This document shows, in pieces, positions 1 to 5,522 of a DNA stretch of 6,658 nt (position 1 is the stretch's first letter; each line of letters begins with the position of its first letter). A model generated the notes under the pieces. The model did not search any database. It saw only the letters and a list, made by a program, of their open reading frames with translations, and had not been told where the DNA came from. The stretch is taken from contig JAJXXG010000835.1 in assembly GCA_021781255.1 (NCBI GenBank), positions 1 to 6,658 of the forward strand. The letters run 5' to 3'. The translations under genes and the position numbers were made by a program. The stretch comes from Acidobacteriota bacterium. Its GTDB lineage: Bacteria; Acidobacteriota; Terriglobia; Terriglobales; Acidobacteriaceae.

Positions 1-179
1 CGGCAATAGGGGCGAAGCACGCACGGGAAATGCCAGCCCATTCGGCGAATCATGGTATCAAGAACCGGCGCTGTGATCTCTTCCACAAGGGTCCAGCCTT
101 CGCAAACAGGTTTCCTGAGGGGATCCAGACGATCCGGCAGCACGCAGTCCTCGCGCAGGAGAACGGAGTGGGGATTCAA
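1..179 (-). CDS. Uncharacterised protein, N-terminal part (cut by window edge); paralogue of the gene at 6177-6629
   Basis: This frame stays open for 59 codons to the left edge, so the C-terminus lies outside the window. Function is unknown. It is believed real because residues 7-32 (LLRED...CEGWTLV) align without gaps to residues 17-42 of the protein at 6177-6629 (LLRAQ...CEDWNLV). Twelve of 26 positions are identical, including the LP.RL and CE.W.LV blocks, and a GW pair follows about 17 residues later in both. The frame has no ATG or GTG before the shared region and is closed upstream by a TGA at 288-290, so TTG at 177-179 is the only standard start. It overlaps the stop codon of the 88-residue gene (TTGA), which suggests translational coupling because no good ribosome binding site is seen. 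No membrane segment or signal peptide is visible. Existence is fairly sure; the exact start is less so. Confidence 0.6.
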   Translation of the reverse strand, partial: MNPHSVLLREDCVLPDRLDPLRKPVCEGWTLVEEITAPVLDTMIRRMGWHFPCVLRPYC

Positions 180-442
180 GCCTTCGCGCTTTTCGATGCC
201 GAAAGTGCCTTCGGACCAATCGAAACTGTCGGCAGATTGGTCGCGACTACGGCTACGCTGGGCGACGAATGTTCCCCAACGAAATCCTCAGCAAAGAACG
301 ACGGATGTGCTTTGATTGCGTCGGGTTCGTCCGCGGAAAATCCGGTCGCATCGGGTTGGCTTTCGGGTGAGACCAAATGAATCCTTGAATGAAGTGGGGA
401 ACGCAGGTGATTCTTGACATCGCTTGTCTTGATGGCGCTCAT
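176..442 (-). CDS. 88-residue hypothetical protein, probably Acidobacteriota-specific
   Basis: I do not recognise a function. The protein begins MSAIKTSDVKNHL and carries an IHLVSPESQPDATGFS stretch that resembles, from memory, small uncharacterised Acidobacteriota proteins. The rest is acidic to neutral and rich in Ala, Ser and Pro, with no Cys, no membrane segment and no signal peptide. The frame could extend to 541, but the ATG at 440-442 is preferred: it has a GGAG five bases upstream, and the 33 extra residues look like non-coding translation (rich in Phe, Ser and Arg). Its stop overlaps the TTG start of the following truncated gene, so the two are probably cotranslated. The real product could be a small cytosolic stress or regulatory protein, but nothing in the sequence proves this. 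Confidence 0.65.
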   Translation of the reverse strand: MSAIKTSDVKNHLRSPLHSRIHLVSPESQPDATGFSADEPDAIKAHPSFFAEDFVGEHSSPSVAVVATNLPTVSIGPKALSASKSAKA

Positions 443-732
443 AGCGGCTCCAGTCGTTCGGTTGCGTGCCTGAAAGACACTCGTCTGGAGCGAAGCATGG
501 AATGCTGAAGGCGAGAAGGGAAAGACAAGCTCCTGTCTCAAGCATACGCCTGCCAGAGGCTGCGTGCCGCCAATTCGATTGCATCGCGCCCAAACGCTCG
601 CAAGCTGAGTGGAAAGGCTAGTCTGAAGGTCGCGCCAGAGGGCGCTATTCGGATCCTCAGGCTACGGGAGCCTCCCTCGGCTGCAACCCCAGTGCTCTCA
701 ACAGCAGTAACAGTGCATCGCAGACACGCGCA
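443..732. other. Gene-free stretch with two small hairpins
   Basis: About 290 bases lie between the 88-residue gene and the broken peroxiredoxin gene. Two short perfect hairpins are present: GCGCC/GGCGC with a 4-base loop (632-645) and AGGCT/AGCCT with a 5-base loop (659-673). Neither is followed by a T-run on either strand, so they are not clear rho-independent terminators. I could not find the missing peroxiredoxin C-terminus here in any frame, and I see no convincing -35/-10 pair for the 88-residue gene. Confidence 0.35.
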
Positions 733-1170
733 TCATGACAACTGATAGAGGGCGAAAATCAGGGACCCATGAGCAGCAAAGGTGAGAACCGGTTCCAGAA
801 CAATGACATGGGGAATCATCGGATTGTGGTCGGGGTCGGTGTACTCGGCAATATCCAGGTCCTTTTGTACGATTCGTCCCGCATCTGAGAGAAATGGTCA
901 GTGTGCGCCGACGCCCGAGCGGTACTCGCTCGTCAGAGTGATGTTGTCGGTGCTGATGGTGACCAGCCGGCAGTATGCAACTTCCATCTCCCGGTGGAAT
1001 TGGACAAGGAGTTCAGCCTGCCGGCGGTCTTTGGGACAATAACCACCGCGGCTGAGCACCAGAACCATCGGGTGCTGGCCCTGCAGTTCAGAGAGTTTGC
1101 GGCGATTCGTAGCGTGATCGGTAAGTTCGTAATCAGGGAAGAGTGCACCGGGAACAATGTCAGGTCGCAT
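733..1170 (-). pseudogene. Peroxiredoxin-like (AhpC/TSA, thioredoxin-fold) gene, broken by an internal TGA and C-terminally degraded
   Basis: The intact first part is 90 residues. It starts MRPDIVPGALFPDYEL and runs through the strand MVLVLSRGGYCPKDRRQ; Cys45 in the RGGYCP segment sits where peroxiredoxin-like proteins carry the peroxidatic Cys. Such enzymes reduce peroxides with thiol partners. After ...YRSGVGAH a TGA (898-900) stops translation. The same frame then continues with clearly protein-like sequence (PFLSDAGRIVQKDLDIAEYT, then DHNPMIPHVIVLEP) to a second TGA at 733-735. In relatives, as I recall them, the first stop corresponds to a Trp (GAHW.FLSD), so a TGG-to-TGA change is the simplest reading. 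Homology fades after VIVLEP, and the expected YNGYWFFGRPT-like end is missing, so there is a second lesion. A strong AAAGGAG (1181-1187) precedes the ATG, which suggests recent decay. It lies 86 bases downstream of the radical SAM gene on the same strand. Confidence 0.75.
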
Positions 1171-1256
1171 GGCAGGAAAGCTCCTTTAGCAGGATCGGCC
1201 AAGTCCGAATCGCCGGCTCCGCGGTTGCTTTGCAACATGCACTGAATGTGCGAGTG

Positions 1257-2852
1257 CTAAGGGGCATGTCTGCCCGTATCCTGGAGCAGGATTTCGCCGG
1301 ATTCGGCAGTCTGTGTCGCTGCATCGATCGCCTTCGACAGCTTTCTTGTCATCACCTGAAAGTGATAACCCATCACAGCCAGGGTCATGGCGGCGCCGAA
1401 GCAGCGGCGATACCGCGTTGCTGCCTCCGCAAGAAACTTCCAGTAGCTCCACTGATGCCGCCCGAAAACACCCTGCCGCACGATCGAGTGAACCAGCGCA
1501 CGCAGGTTGGAACGCGTCATCCAAGGTTCGGATTGCGGCCGTCTATTCGCACGCTCTCCCGCCGGCCGCTTCACCGGCTTCGGGTAGGCGCGGCGCAGGT
1601 AGAGCTTCACGCGCTCGTAGTAGGCCTCGCAGTTGTAGATCCTCTCCATCACCTCGCGGTAGCCTTCCACCAGCTTTGTCGCGTCCATGCGCGGCAGAAA
1701 GTTCAGCCGATCACAAAAAGTATTGTTGCCGCCGCCCGCGTCCACAATCCGGCCCTCCCGCCGCAAGCGCCGAAAGAGCTGCGTACCCGGCATGGCCTGC
1801 AGCAGTCCCACCATGGCGATGGGAATGCCACTCTTCTCGATGAACTCGACCATGCGATCGAAGATGTCTTCCTTATCGGTGTCGAAGCCCAGGATGAAGC
1901 CGCCCATCACCTCGATCCCGTAGCTCTGGATCCGGGCCACGCTCTCGAGCAGGCTACGCCGCGTGTTCTGCAGCTTGTTGCTGGCAAGCAGGCCCGACTC
2001 GTCAGGGGTCTCAATGCCGAGGAAGACGGATTTAAAGCCCGCGTACTTCATTAGTTGCATCAGCTCAGGGTCGTCGGCAAGGTTCATAGAGGCCTCAGTA
2101 ATGAAGTCGAATCCCGCCGCCACTCGCGCGCGCCACTCGACGAGCGCCTGCAGCAGTTCCTTGGCACGCGCCTTGTTCCCAATGAAGTTGTCGTCCACGA
2201 TAAATACCGACTCGCGCCAGCCCGCCGCGCGCAACTGGTCCAGCTCGGCCAGCACCTGCGCCACAGCCTTGGTGCGGGGTCGTCGCCCGTAGATCTCAAT
2301 AATGTCGCAGAACTCGCAGTTGAATGGGCAGCCGCGCGAGTACTGGACCGTCATGGTTGAGTACTTCTTCATCTTGATCAGGCTCAGGTCGGGCAGCGGG
2401 CTGACCGTCATCTCCGGCCGTTCGTCGGCCTGGTAGACGGGCCGTGCCGTCCCCTCTTCCAACTCCCGGGCCAGATCGGCAATCAGGCTCTCGGCCTCTC
2501 CGATGACCACGTGATCGGCCTTCAGCTCGGCCGCCGGCACGCTGCTGGCGATGGGCCCCCCCACCACGGTGCGCAGCCCGCGCGCCCGGCAACGGTCCAC
2601 GATAGCCAGTAGAGTTTCACGCTGAACGTGCATACCGCTCAACAGAACCACGTCAGCCCATGCCAGGTCGCGGTCGCGCAGCGGCCCAACATTGGTGTCC
2701 ACCAGCCGCTTCTTCCAGGCGCGCGGCAGCAGGGCCGCCACGGTCATCAGACCCAGAGGCGGCTGTGCCGCCCGCTTGCCCAGAAACTTGAGCGCGTGCT
2801 TCAGGCTCCAAAATGTCTCGGGGAATTCCGGGTAGATCAACAGGGCGTTCAT
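1257..2852 (-). CDS. B12-binding radical SAM protein with DUF4070 C-terminus, HpnP-like
   Basis: Complete, 531 residues. Residues 1-140 form a cobalamin-binding Rossmann domain (start MNALLIYPEFPETFW, PPLGL at 31-35, VDTNV at 51-55, VVGGP at 96-100, GEAE at 118-121). The radical SAM domain follows, with the 4Fe-4S motif CPFNCEFC (Cys175, Cys179, Cys182), VDDNF at 219-223 and a GIETPDE segment at 279-285. The Trp/Arg-rich C-terminal part (about 390-510) matches the DUF4070 type. This architecture is that of HpnP, which methylates hopanoids at C-2 using SAM and B12, but many DUF4070 proteins have unknown substrates, so a methyltransferase on a lipid-like substrate is only an inference. The ATG at 2850-2852 is chosen over one at 2933: it has GGAG nine bases upstream and gives the family N-terminus directly. 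Base composition is noticeably more GC-rich than the flanking genes. No other hopanoid gene is seen nearby. Confidence 0.9.
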   Translation of the reverse strand: MNALLIYPEFPETFWSLKHALKFLGKRAAQPPLGLMTVAALLPRAWKKRLVDTNVGPLRDRDLAWADVVLLSGMHVQRETLLAIVDRCRARGLRTVVGGPIASSVPAAELKADHVVIGEAESLIADLARELEEGTARPVYQADERPEMTVSPLPDLSLIKMKKYSTMTVQYSRGCPFNCEFCDIIEIYGRRPRTKAVAQVLAELDQLRAAGWRESVFIVDDNFIGNKARAKELLQALVEWRARVAAGFDFITEASMNLADDPELMQLMKYAGFKSVFLGIETPDESGLLASNKLQNTRRSLLESVARIQSYGIEVMGGFILGFDTDKEDIFDRMVEFIEKSGIPIAMVGLLQAMPGTQLFRRLRREGRIVDAGGGNNTFCDRLNFLPRMDATKLVEGYREVMERIYNCEAYYERVKLYLRRAYPKPVKRPAGERANRRPQSEPWMTRSNLRALVHSIVRQGVFGRHQWSYWKFLAEAATRYRRCFGAAMTLAVMGYHFQVMTRKLSKAIDAATQTAESGEILLQDTGRHAP

Positions 2853-3098
2853 GAGCCGCTTCTCCAGGAAGGAAGTGCGCCGCGCACACGAATCGGCAGT
2901 AGGGGTCCTGCAGTTGGTTCCAGCGCATCGCAAACCACCGCGGCTGCGCTCCGGCGCACTCCTTCTAAGCTAGATTTGCTCATCCTGGAGACAGAAAACT
3001 GTACAAAACGGATCACTTCTTTGGGAAACGATCCAATCTTCAGACTTGTGATCCTTCGACTGCCGGTGCCAACCGAGACTCCCGAAGCTCAGCTCGGT
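2853..3098. other. Upstream region of the radical SAM gene with a 7-base inverted repeat
   Basis: This stretch of about 250 bases holds GGATCAC (3010-3016) and its exact complement GTGATCC (3048-3054) separated by 31 bases, with a further GATCC between them. It could be an operator or an RNA stem in the leader of the minus-strand radical SAM gene; chance is also possible. No convincing promoter hexamers were found. A 45-codon open frame (2849-2983, minus) overlaps the radical SAM start by four bases but is not called as a gene. Confidence 0.3.
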
Positions 3099-3221
3099 CT
3101 ACAAAACTCTGCGCCGTCTGGAAACCAGGTTGATGACCAGGATGATCAACGCAACCAGAAGCAAGAGGTGAATCAGGCTGCCGGCGATGTGAAAGCTAAA
3201 GCCCAGAAGCCATAGAACCAG
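3099..3221 (-). CDS. lmo0937-family small membrane peptide, start codon missing or non-standard
   Basis: The frame encodes about 40 residues beginning VLVLWLLGFSFHIAGSLIHL. It then has a second hydrophobic run (LLLVALIILVINLV) and ends in a basic SRRRRVL tail, the pattern of the lmo0937 family: two short membrane helices and a positive cytoplasmic end. Family members, as remembered, are about 48-50 residues and begin with ML plus a few more hydrophobic residues. Here the frame extends upstream to a TGA without any ATG, GTG or TTG. A perfect AAGGAGGT (3223-3230) lies immediately before the hydrophobic frame, and the ATG nine bases after it (3211-3213) is in the wrong frame and hits a stop after five codons. 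The start given is therefore only the first homologous codon (CTG). Either the gene has lost its N-terminus to a small indel or it uses a non-canonical start. It follows the SYLF gene on the same strand, a combination that suggests envelope stress. Confidence 0.55.
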   Translation of the reverse strand: MVLWLLGFSFHIAGSLIHLLLLVALIILVINLVSRRRRVL

Positions 3222-3243
3222 TACCTCCTTGCTGCATTGCGAA

Positions 3244-3272
3244 CGCCTGAGAAGGGAATCCCGCCGCAGGCG
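3244..3272 (-). other. Stem-loop between the SYLF gene and the lmo0937-type gene
   Basis: CGCCTG (3244-3249) pairs exactly with CAGGCG (3267-3272), and the 17-base interior can form a further GGG/CCC pair. There is no T-run after it on the minus strand, so it is more likely an mRNA-stabilising or attenuating hairpin in a SYLF-lmo0937 transcript than a full terminator. Position and symmetry are seen; the role is inferred. Confidence 0.35.
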
Positions 3273-3294
3273 TACTCAAGGCATTCACCAGCAG

Positions 3295-3996
3295 TTAGTT
3301 CGAGGCAATAGCTTGCGCCTTTGCATCTCTGACTGCGTTGATGAACTGGTTTGCCGACGCGGGCGTGGCCACTTCGCCGCGCAGAACGCGACGAGTAGAG
3401 ACGTCGTGGCCGTAGAATGCTTCCATCGAATCATCGTCGCGGCGAAGATTTGCTCCCGTGAGAGTAAGTCCGGCAAACAGGCCTTTGGCCCGCGAGTAGG
3501 TGAGGACCTCAGTATTAAGCTTCCAGTCAGTATTGGCAGAAGCGTGGCGCCCCACTGGCCCGGCTGCCGCAGAAGCGTCCGCTCCAAGTTGGAAGTTGCT
3601 GGACATCATCCGCTGCATCCCTTTATCACCTTGAAAAATCATCACCAGATCCACGCCTTCGACGCCGATTTGCAATCCCCAGTTCCCGCCAGTGATGGCA
3701 AAAAACGCCGGCCCGCTCCATCCCTTTGCTGTTCGGCACGTGGCTATACCCCTGCCGTTCTCCGCGCCAAATACCAGGCCACCCTTGATCATATGCGGCA
3801 CTACGGCAATGCACTTGGCATGTTCCAGCACCTCTTCCGGGATACCATTATCCGGCGCGGCCATAATCTGGTGCAGCACCAGCGTTGCGCTGTCGAGCCG
3901 GTTCTGCACATCTTCGCGGGTTTCCGCCCAAACAGTGCTTGTTACACCCAGGCCCAGCAATGCTACTAACGTCATGAATCTTTTCACGTATTTCAC
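3295..3996 (-). CDS. Secreted SYLF-domain (Ysc84/DUF500) lipid-binding protein
   Basis: 233 residues. A signal peptide is evident (MKYVKRF basic end, hydrophobic VALLGLGVTSTV, likely cleavage after VWA at 24), so the protein is exported to the periplasm or envelope. The rest is one SYLF domain: KCIAVVPHMIKGGLVFG (61-77), GRGIATC (81-87), GGNWGLQIGVE (103-113), SSNFQLGADASAAAGPVGR (132-150) and VLTYSRAKGLFAGLTLTGA (164-182). SYLF domains in eukaryotes bind phosphoinositides; bacterial roles are not established. Length is normal for bacterial members, and all conserved blocks are present. Three starts are possible: GTG at 3994-3996, GTG at 3985-3987 (well spaced after AAAAGGG and giving MKRFMTLVALL) and ATG at 3973-3975. 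The longest is listed, but the second has the better ribosome binding site. The gene is divergent from the Crp/Fnr regulator, which could control it. Confidence 0.92.
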   Translation of the reverse strand: MKYVKRFMTLVALLGLGVTSTVWAETREDVQNRLDSATLVLHQIMAAPDNGIPEEVLEHAKCIAVVPHMIKGGLVFGAENGRGIATCRTAKGWSGPAFFAITGGNWGLQIGVEGVDLVMIFQGDKGMQRMMSSNFQLGADASAAAGPVGRHASANTDWKLNTEVLTYSRAKGLFAGLTLTGANLRRDDDSMEAFYGHDVSTRRVLRGEVATPASANQFINAVRDAKAQAIASN

Positions 3997-4308
3997 CCTT
4001 TTCTACCTGTGCGCTGCGCCACATGCTTCCGCGCACCGAGGCGCACAAGGTATCCTCACTTTAGGTGTGTTGACATGGTACTATCTGAGCAATAGGGCTC
4101 TCTATGGGAAGTAGCTGATCAATGCCGCGGGAGAATCTATATCCAGTGGGCTGCAAGGCTTTCCGCGAGATCGCGCCACACATTCCGGCAACTCAGCGGG
4201 CCCCAGCGGCACAAGCGATGGTGAAACCCTCCCGCGCCGGAACCCGCATCTTATTACTTACATGCAGTCTGGGCCTCGCGATTCCTGAAAGGGAAGGGGA
4301 ACTGATTG
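3997..4308. promoter_or_regulatory. Divergent control region between the SYLF and Crp/Fnr genes
   Basis: 312 bases without a gene, holding the promoters of both flanking genes. On the plus strand there is a perfect -35 hexamer TTGACA at 4070-4075, but the hexamer 17 bases on (TAGGGC) is a poor -10, so a promoter or activator-dependent promoter is only possible. A direct repeat GCGCAC (4031-4036 region and again about four bases later) lies nearer the SYLF side. A small open frame at 4122-4337 has no family resemblance and overlaps the regulator's start. No canonical TTGAT-N4-ATCAA Fnr box was found. Confidence 0.4.
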
Positions 4309-4965
4309 ATGGTTGCGCTTGCAAAACCGGCTTTTGACGCAGCCGCCTTCCTGGCGAGCGCTGGCCTGGGGCGAAGAATCGTCGAATTGGCGCCCAAGCA
4401 GACATTCTTTTCGCAGGGTGATCCAGCGGACGCGGTCTTCTACCTGCAAAAAGGCCGCGCAAGAGTCACGGTTGTTTCGACAGCCGGCAAAGAAGCGACC
4501 ATCACGCTCCTTGCGGCCGGGGACTTTGTTGGGGAAGAGTCGCTTGCGGCCCCGCCTGGCCTGCGTTTGGCGACGGCGACAGCGATTACCGCCTGTACTG
4601 CACTTAAGATCGCGCGGGATGAGATGATCCGCGTGATGCATGAGGAGCATGGCTTCTCCGACGTGTTCATGAAGTTCCTGCTGGTCCGCGGTATGCGCAC
4701 CCAGGCCGACCTGGTGGATCAACTATTCAACTCCAGCGAAAAGCGGCTGGCGCGGATTCTCCTGCTGATGGCGGAATTTGGAACGCCGGATGAGCCGGAA
4801 TCGATGATTCCTAAAATCTCGCAGGAGACGCTGGCCGAGATGATCGGGACGACGCGGTCCCGCGTCAGTTTTTTCATGAATCGCTTTCGCAAGCTCGGCT
4901 TTATTGACTATGACGGTCGCATCCGCGTCCACAAGTCGCTGCTCAATGTGGTTCTTCACGATTGA
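4309..4965 (+). CDS. Crp/Fnr-family transcriptional regulator
   Basis: 218 residues, full length for the family. Residues about 20-115 form the cyclic-nucleotide-binding-like beta barrel (FSQGDPADAVFYLQKG at 34-49, GDFVGEESLA at 71-80). A dimerisation helix follows (about 118-140), then the winged helix with HTH at 170-200 (ISQETLAEMIGTTRSRVSFF, then NRFRKLGFI). It binds DNA as a dimer to activate or repress genes. In the phosphate-binding cassette Arg86 is present, but the following Ser/Thr of cAMP-binding Crp is Leu (GLRLATA), and there is no N-terminal Cys cluster as in Fnr, so it probably senses neither cAMP nor iron-sulfur loss in the classic way; the ligand is unknown. ATG at 4309 is preferred to the TTG directly before it; AAGGGGAA lies about nine bases upstream. 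The divergent SYLF gene is a plausible target. Confidence 0.93.
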   Translation: MVALAKPAFDAAAFLASAGLGRRIVELAPKQTFFSQGDPADAVFYLQKGRARVTVVSTAGKEATITLLAAGDFVGEESLAAPPGLRLATATAITACTALKIARDEMIRVMHEEHGFSDVFMKFLLVRGMRTQADLVDQLFNSSEKRLARILLLMAEFGTPDEPESMIPKISQETLAEMIGTTRSRVSFFMNRFRKLGFIDYDGRIRVHKSLLNVVLHD

Positions 4966-4975
4966 GCTTCACCCG

Positions 4976-5004
4976 GTTACATGCGCGCCTGCTTAAGTTA
5001 TAAT
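4976..5004 (+). promoter_or_regulatory. Sigma70-like promoter just after the Crp/Fnr gene
   Basis: GTTACA (4976-4981, 4 of 6 to TTGACA), an exact 17-base spacer and a perfect TATAAT (4999-5004). It starts 10 bases after the regulator's stop and would begin transcription near 5011. There is no plus-strand gene until 5523, so the product would be a short RNA or an antisense RNA to the 58-residue gene. The motif is seen; activity is inferred. Confidence 0.45.
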
Positions 5005-5006
5005 AA

Positions 5007-5068
5007 GCGCCGGAGAAGGCGCAGAGACCATGCTCTCCCGTTACGCTATTTAGCATCACACCTCCGGC
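5007..5068. other. Nested inverted-repeat structure between convergent genes, with a competing hairpin
   Basis: The outer stem GCCGGAG (5009-5015) pairs exactly with CTCCGGC (5062-5068). An inner stem ATGCT (5029-5033) pairs with AGCAT (5052-5056). A competing hairpin GCGCC (5007-5011)/GGCGC (5018-5022) uses part of the outer stem, so the two folds exclude each other. On the minus strand the structure begins right at the stop codon of the 58-residue gene and could act as a terminator or mRNA end, although the following bases (GCTTATTATAAC) are not a clean T-run. On the plus strand it coincides with the start of the RNA expected from the promoter at 4976-5004. No known riboswitch class was recognised. 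Confidence 0.45.
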
Positions 5069-5244
5069 TAGAGGGTGGCTTGATAATGCCAATCGGGGAT
5101 GCAGGTATGGGTGCTCTCCAGCATGGTAAGTTCGGCCTCGTTTCTCGCTGAAGCCACCGTGGCAAAACACCTGGTGCATATCGAATCGTACGATCCATCC
5201 TTGTTTGGTCTGTGGACATAAGACTGGCCGGACAGATGGTTCAT
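5068..5244 (-). CDS. 58-residue Cys/His small protein, possible zinc-binding
   Basis: Begins MNHLSGQSYVHRPNKDGSYD, followed by SICTRCFATVASA with a CxxC pair (Cys23, Cys26) and a later HTC (His46, Cys48). CxxC...HxC could bind one metal ion like a small zinc finger. No membrane segment is seen. From memory, similar short proteins with DG.YDSIC.RC occur in Acidobacteriota with no known function. The ATG at 5242-5244 is chosen over one at 5316 because a perfect AAGGAGGT (5250-5257) sits five bases upstream; the extra 24 residues are basic and not family-like. It is convergent with the Crp/Fnr gene, and its stop touches the inverted-repeat structure at 5007-5068. Such a strong ribosome binding site suggests high expression. 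Confidence 0.75.
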   Translation of the reverse strand: MNHLSGQSYVHRPNKDGSYDSICTRCFATVASARNEAELTMLESTHTCIPDWHYQATL

Positions 5245-5380
5245 GCGGTACCTCCTTCGTAGCGATTTCACCTGATGTCGGGACTCTAATCGCCATTGAG
5301 TCGGTTTGCTGGTCAATTCTGCCCACCACGCGCAGGGGGATCATGGCGGGGGCCTTTGAAGAGAGCGAGCTCAAGCTTGC

Positions 5381-5402
5381 AACCTGGTAAAAACCCCAGG
5401 TT
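5381..5402. repeat. 7-base inverted repeat upstream of the response regulator gene
   Basis: AACCTGG (5381-5387) and CCAGGTT (5396-5402) are exact complements across an 8-base centre, 120 bases before the response regulator start. There is no T-run on either strand, so an operator or leader hairpin is more likely than a terminator. The rest of the 278-base gap (5245-5522) shows no convincing promoter: TTGTTA at 5427-5432 has only a poor -10. Confidence 0.35.
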
Positions 5403-5522
5403 CGCGGCGGGTGCGTTGGAATTTCCTTGTTAGTGTTCAAAATTGCTCATAGCGCCAACGAATGTTCCGGCATACTCACGGCATTCCTCGTGTGGGACCG
5501 CGATTCAGGTTGGAGGTCAGAT

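Noticed and set aside
30..380. Plus-strand open frame of 116 codons at the left edge
   Set aside because: The minus strand of the same stretch carries two frames with better support (paralogue similarity and a well-placed ribosome binding site).
1143..2054. 303-codon plus-strand open frame
   Set aside because: It is antisense to the radical SAM and peroxiredoxin-like genes, which have clear family motifs; the translated product (His- and Arg-rich) resembles no family and is explained by GC-rich codon use on the other strand.
2853..2933. 27-residue N-terminal extension of the radical SAM protein
   Set aside because: Rich in Cys, Arg and Thr, unlike the family; the internal ATG at 2850-2852 has its own GGAG and begins exactly at the B12-domain strand.
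2628..3215. 195-codon plus-strand open frame
   Set aside because: It crosses the radical SAM start region and is antisense to the lmo0937-type frame; its Gln/Asn/Asp-rich end is the complement of hydrophobic codons.
4122..4337. 71-codon plus-strand frame before the Crp/Fnr gene
   Set aside because: It overlaps the regulator's start in another frame, has no ribosome binding site and no recognisable features.
5427..5522. Upstream start for the response regulator
   Set aside because: The extra 32 residues do not belong to a receiver domain, and the ATG at 5523 has GGAGG at ideal spacing.
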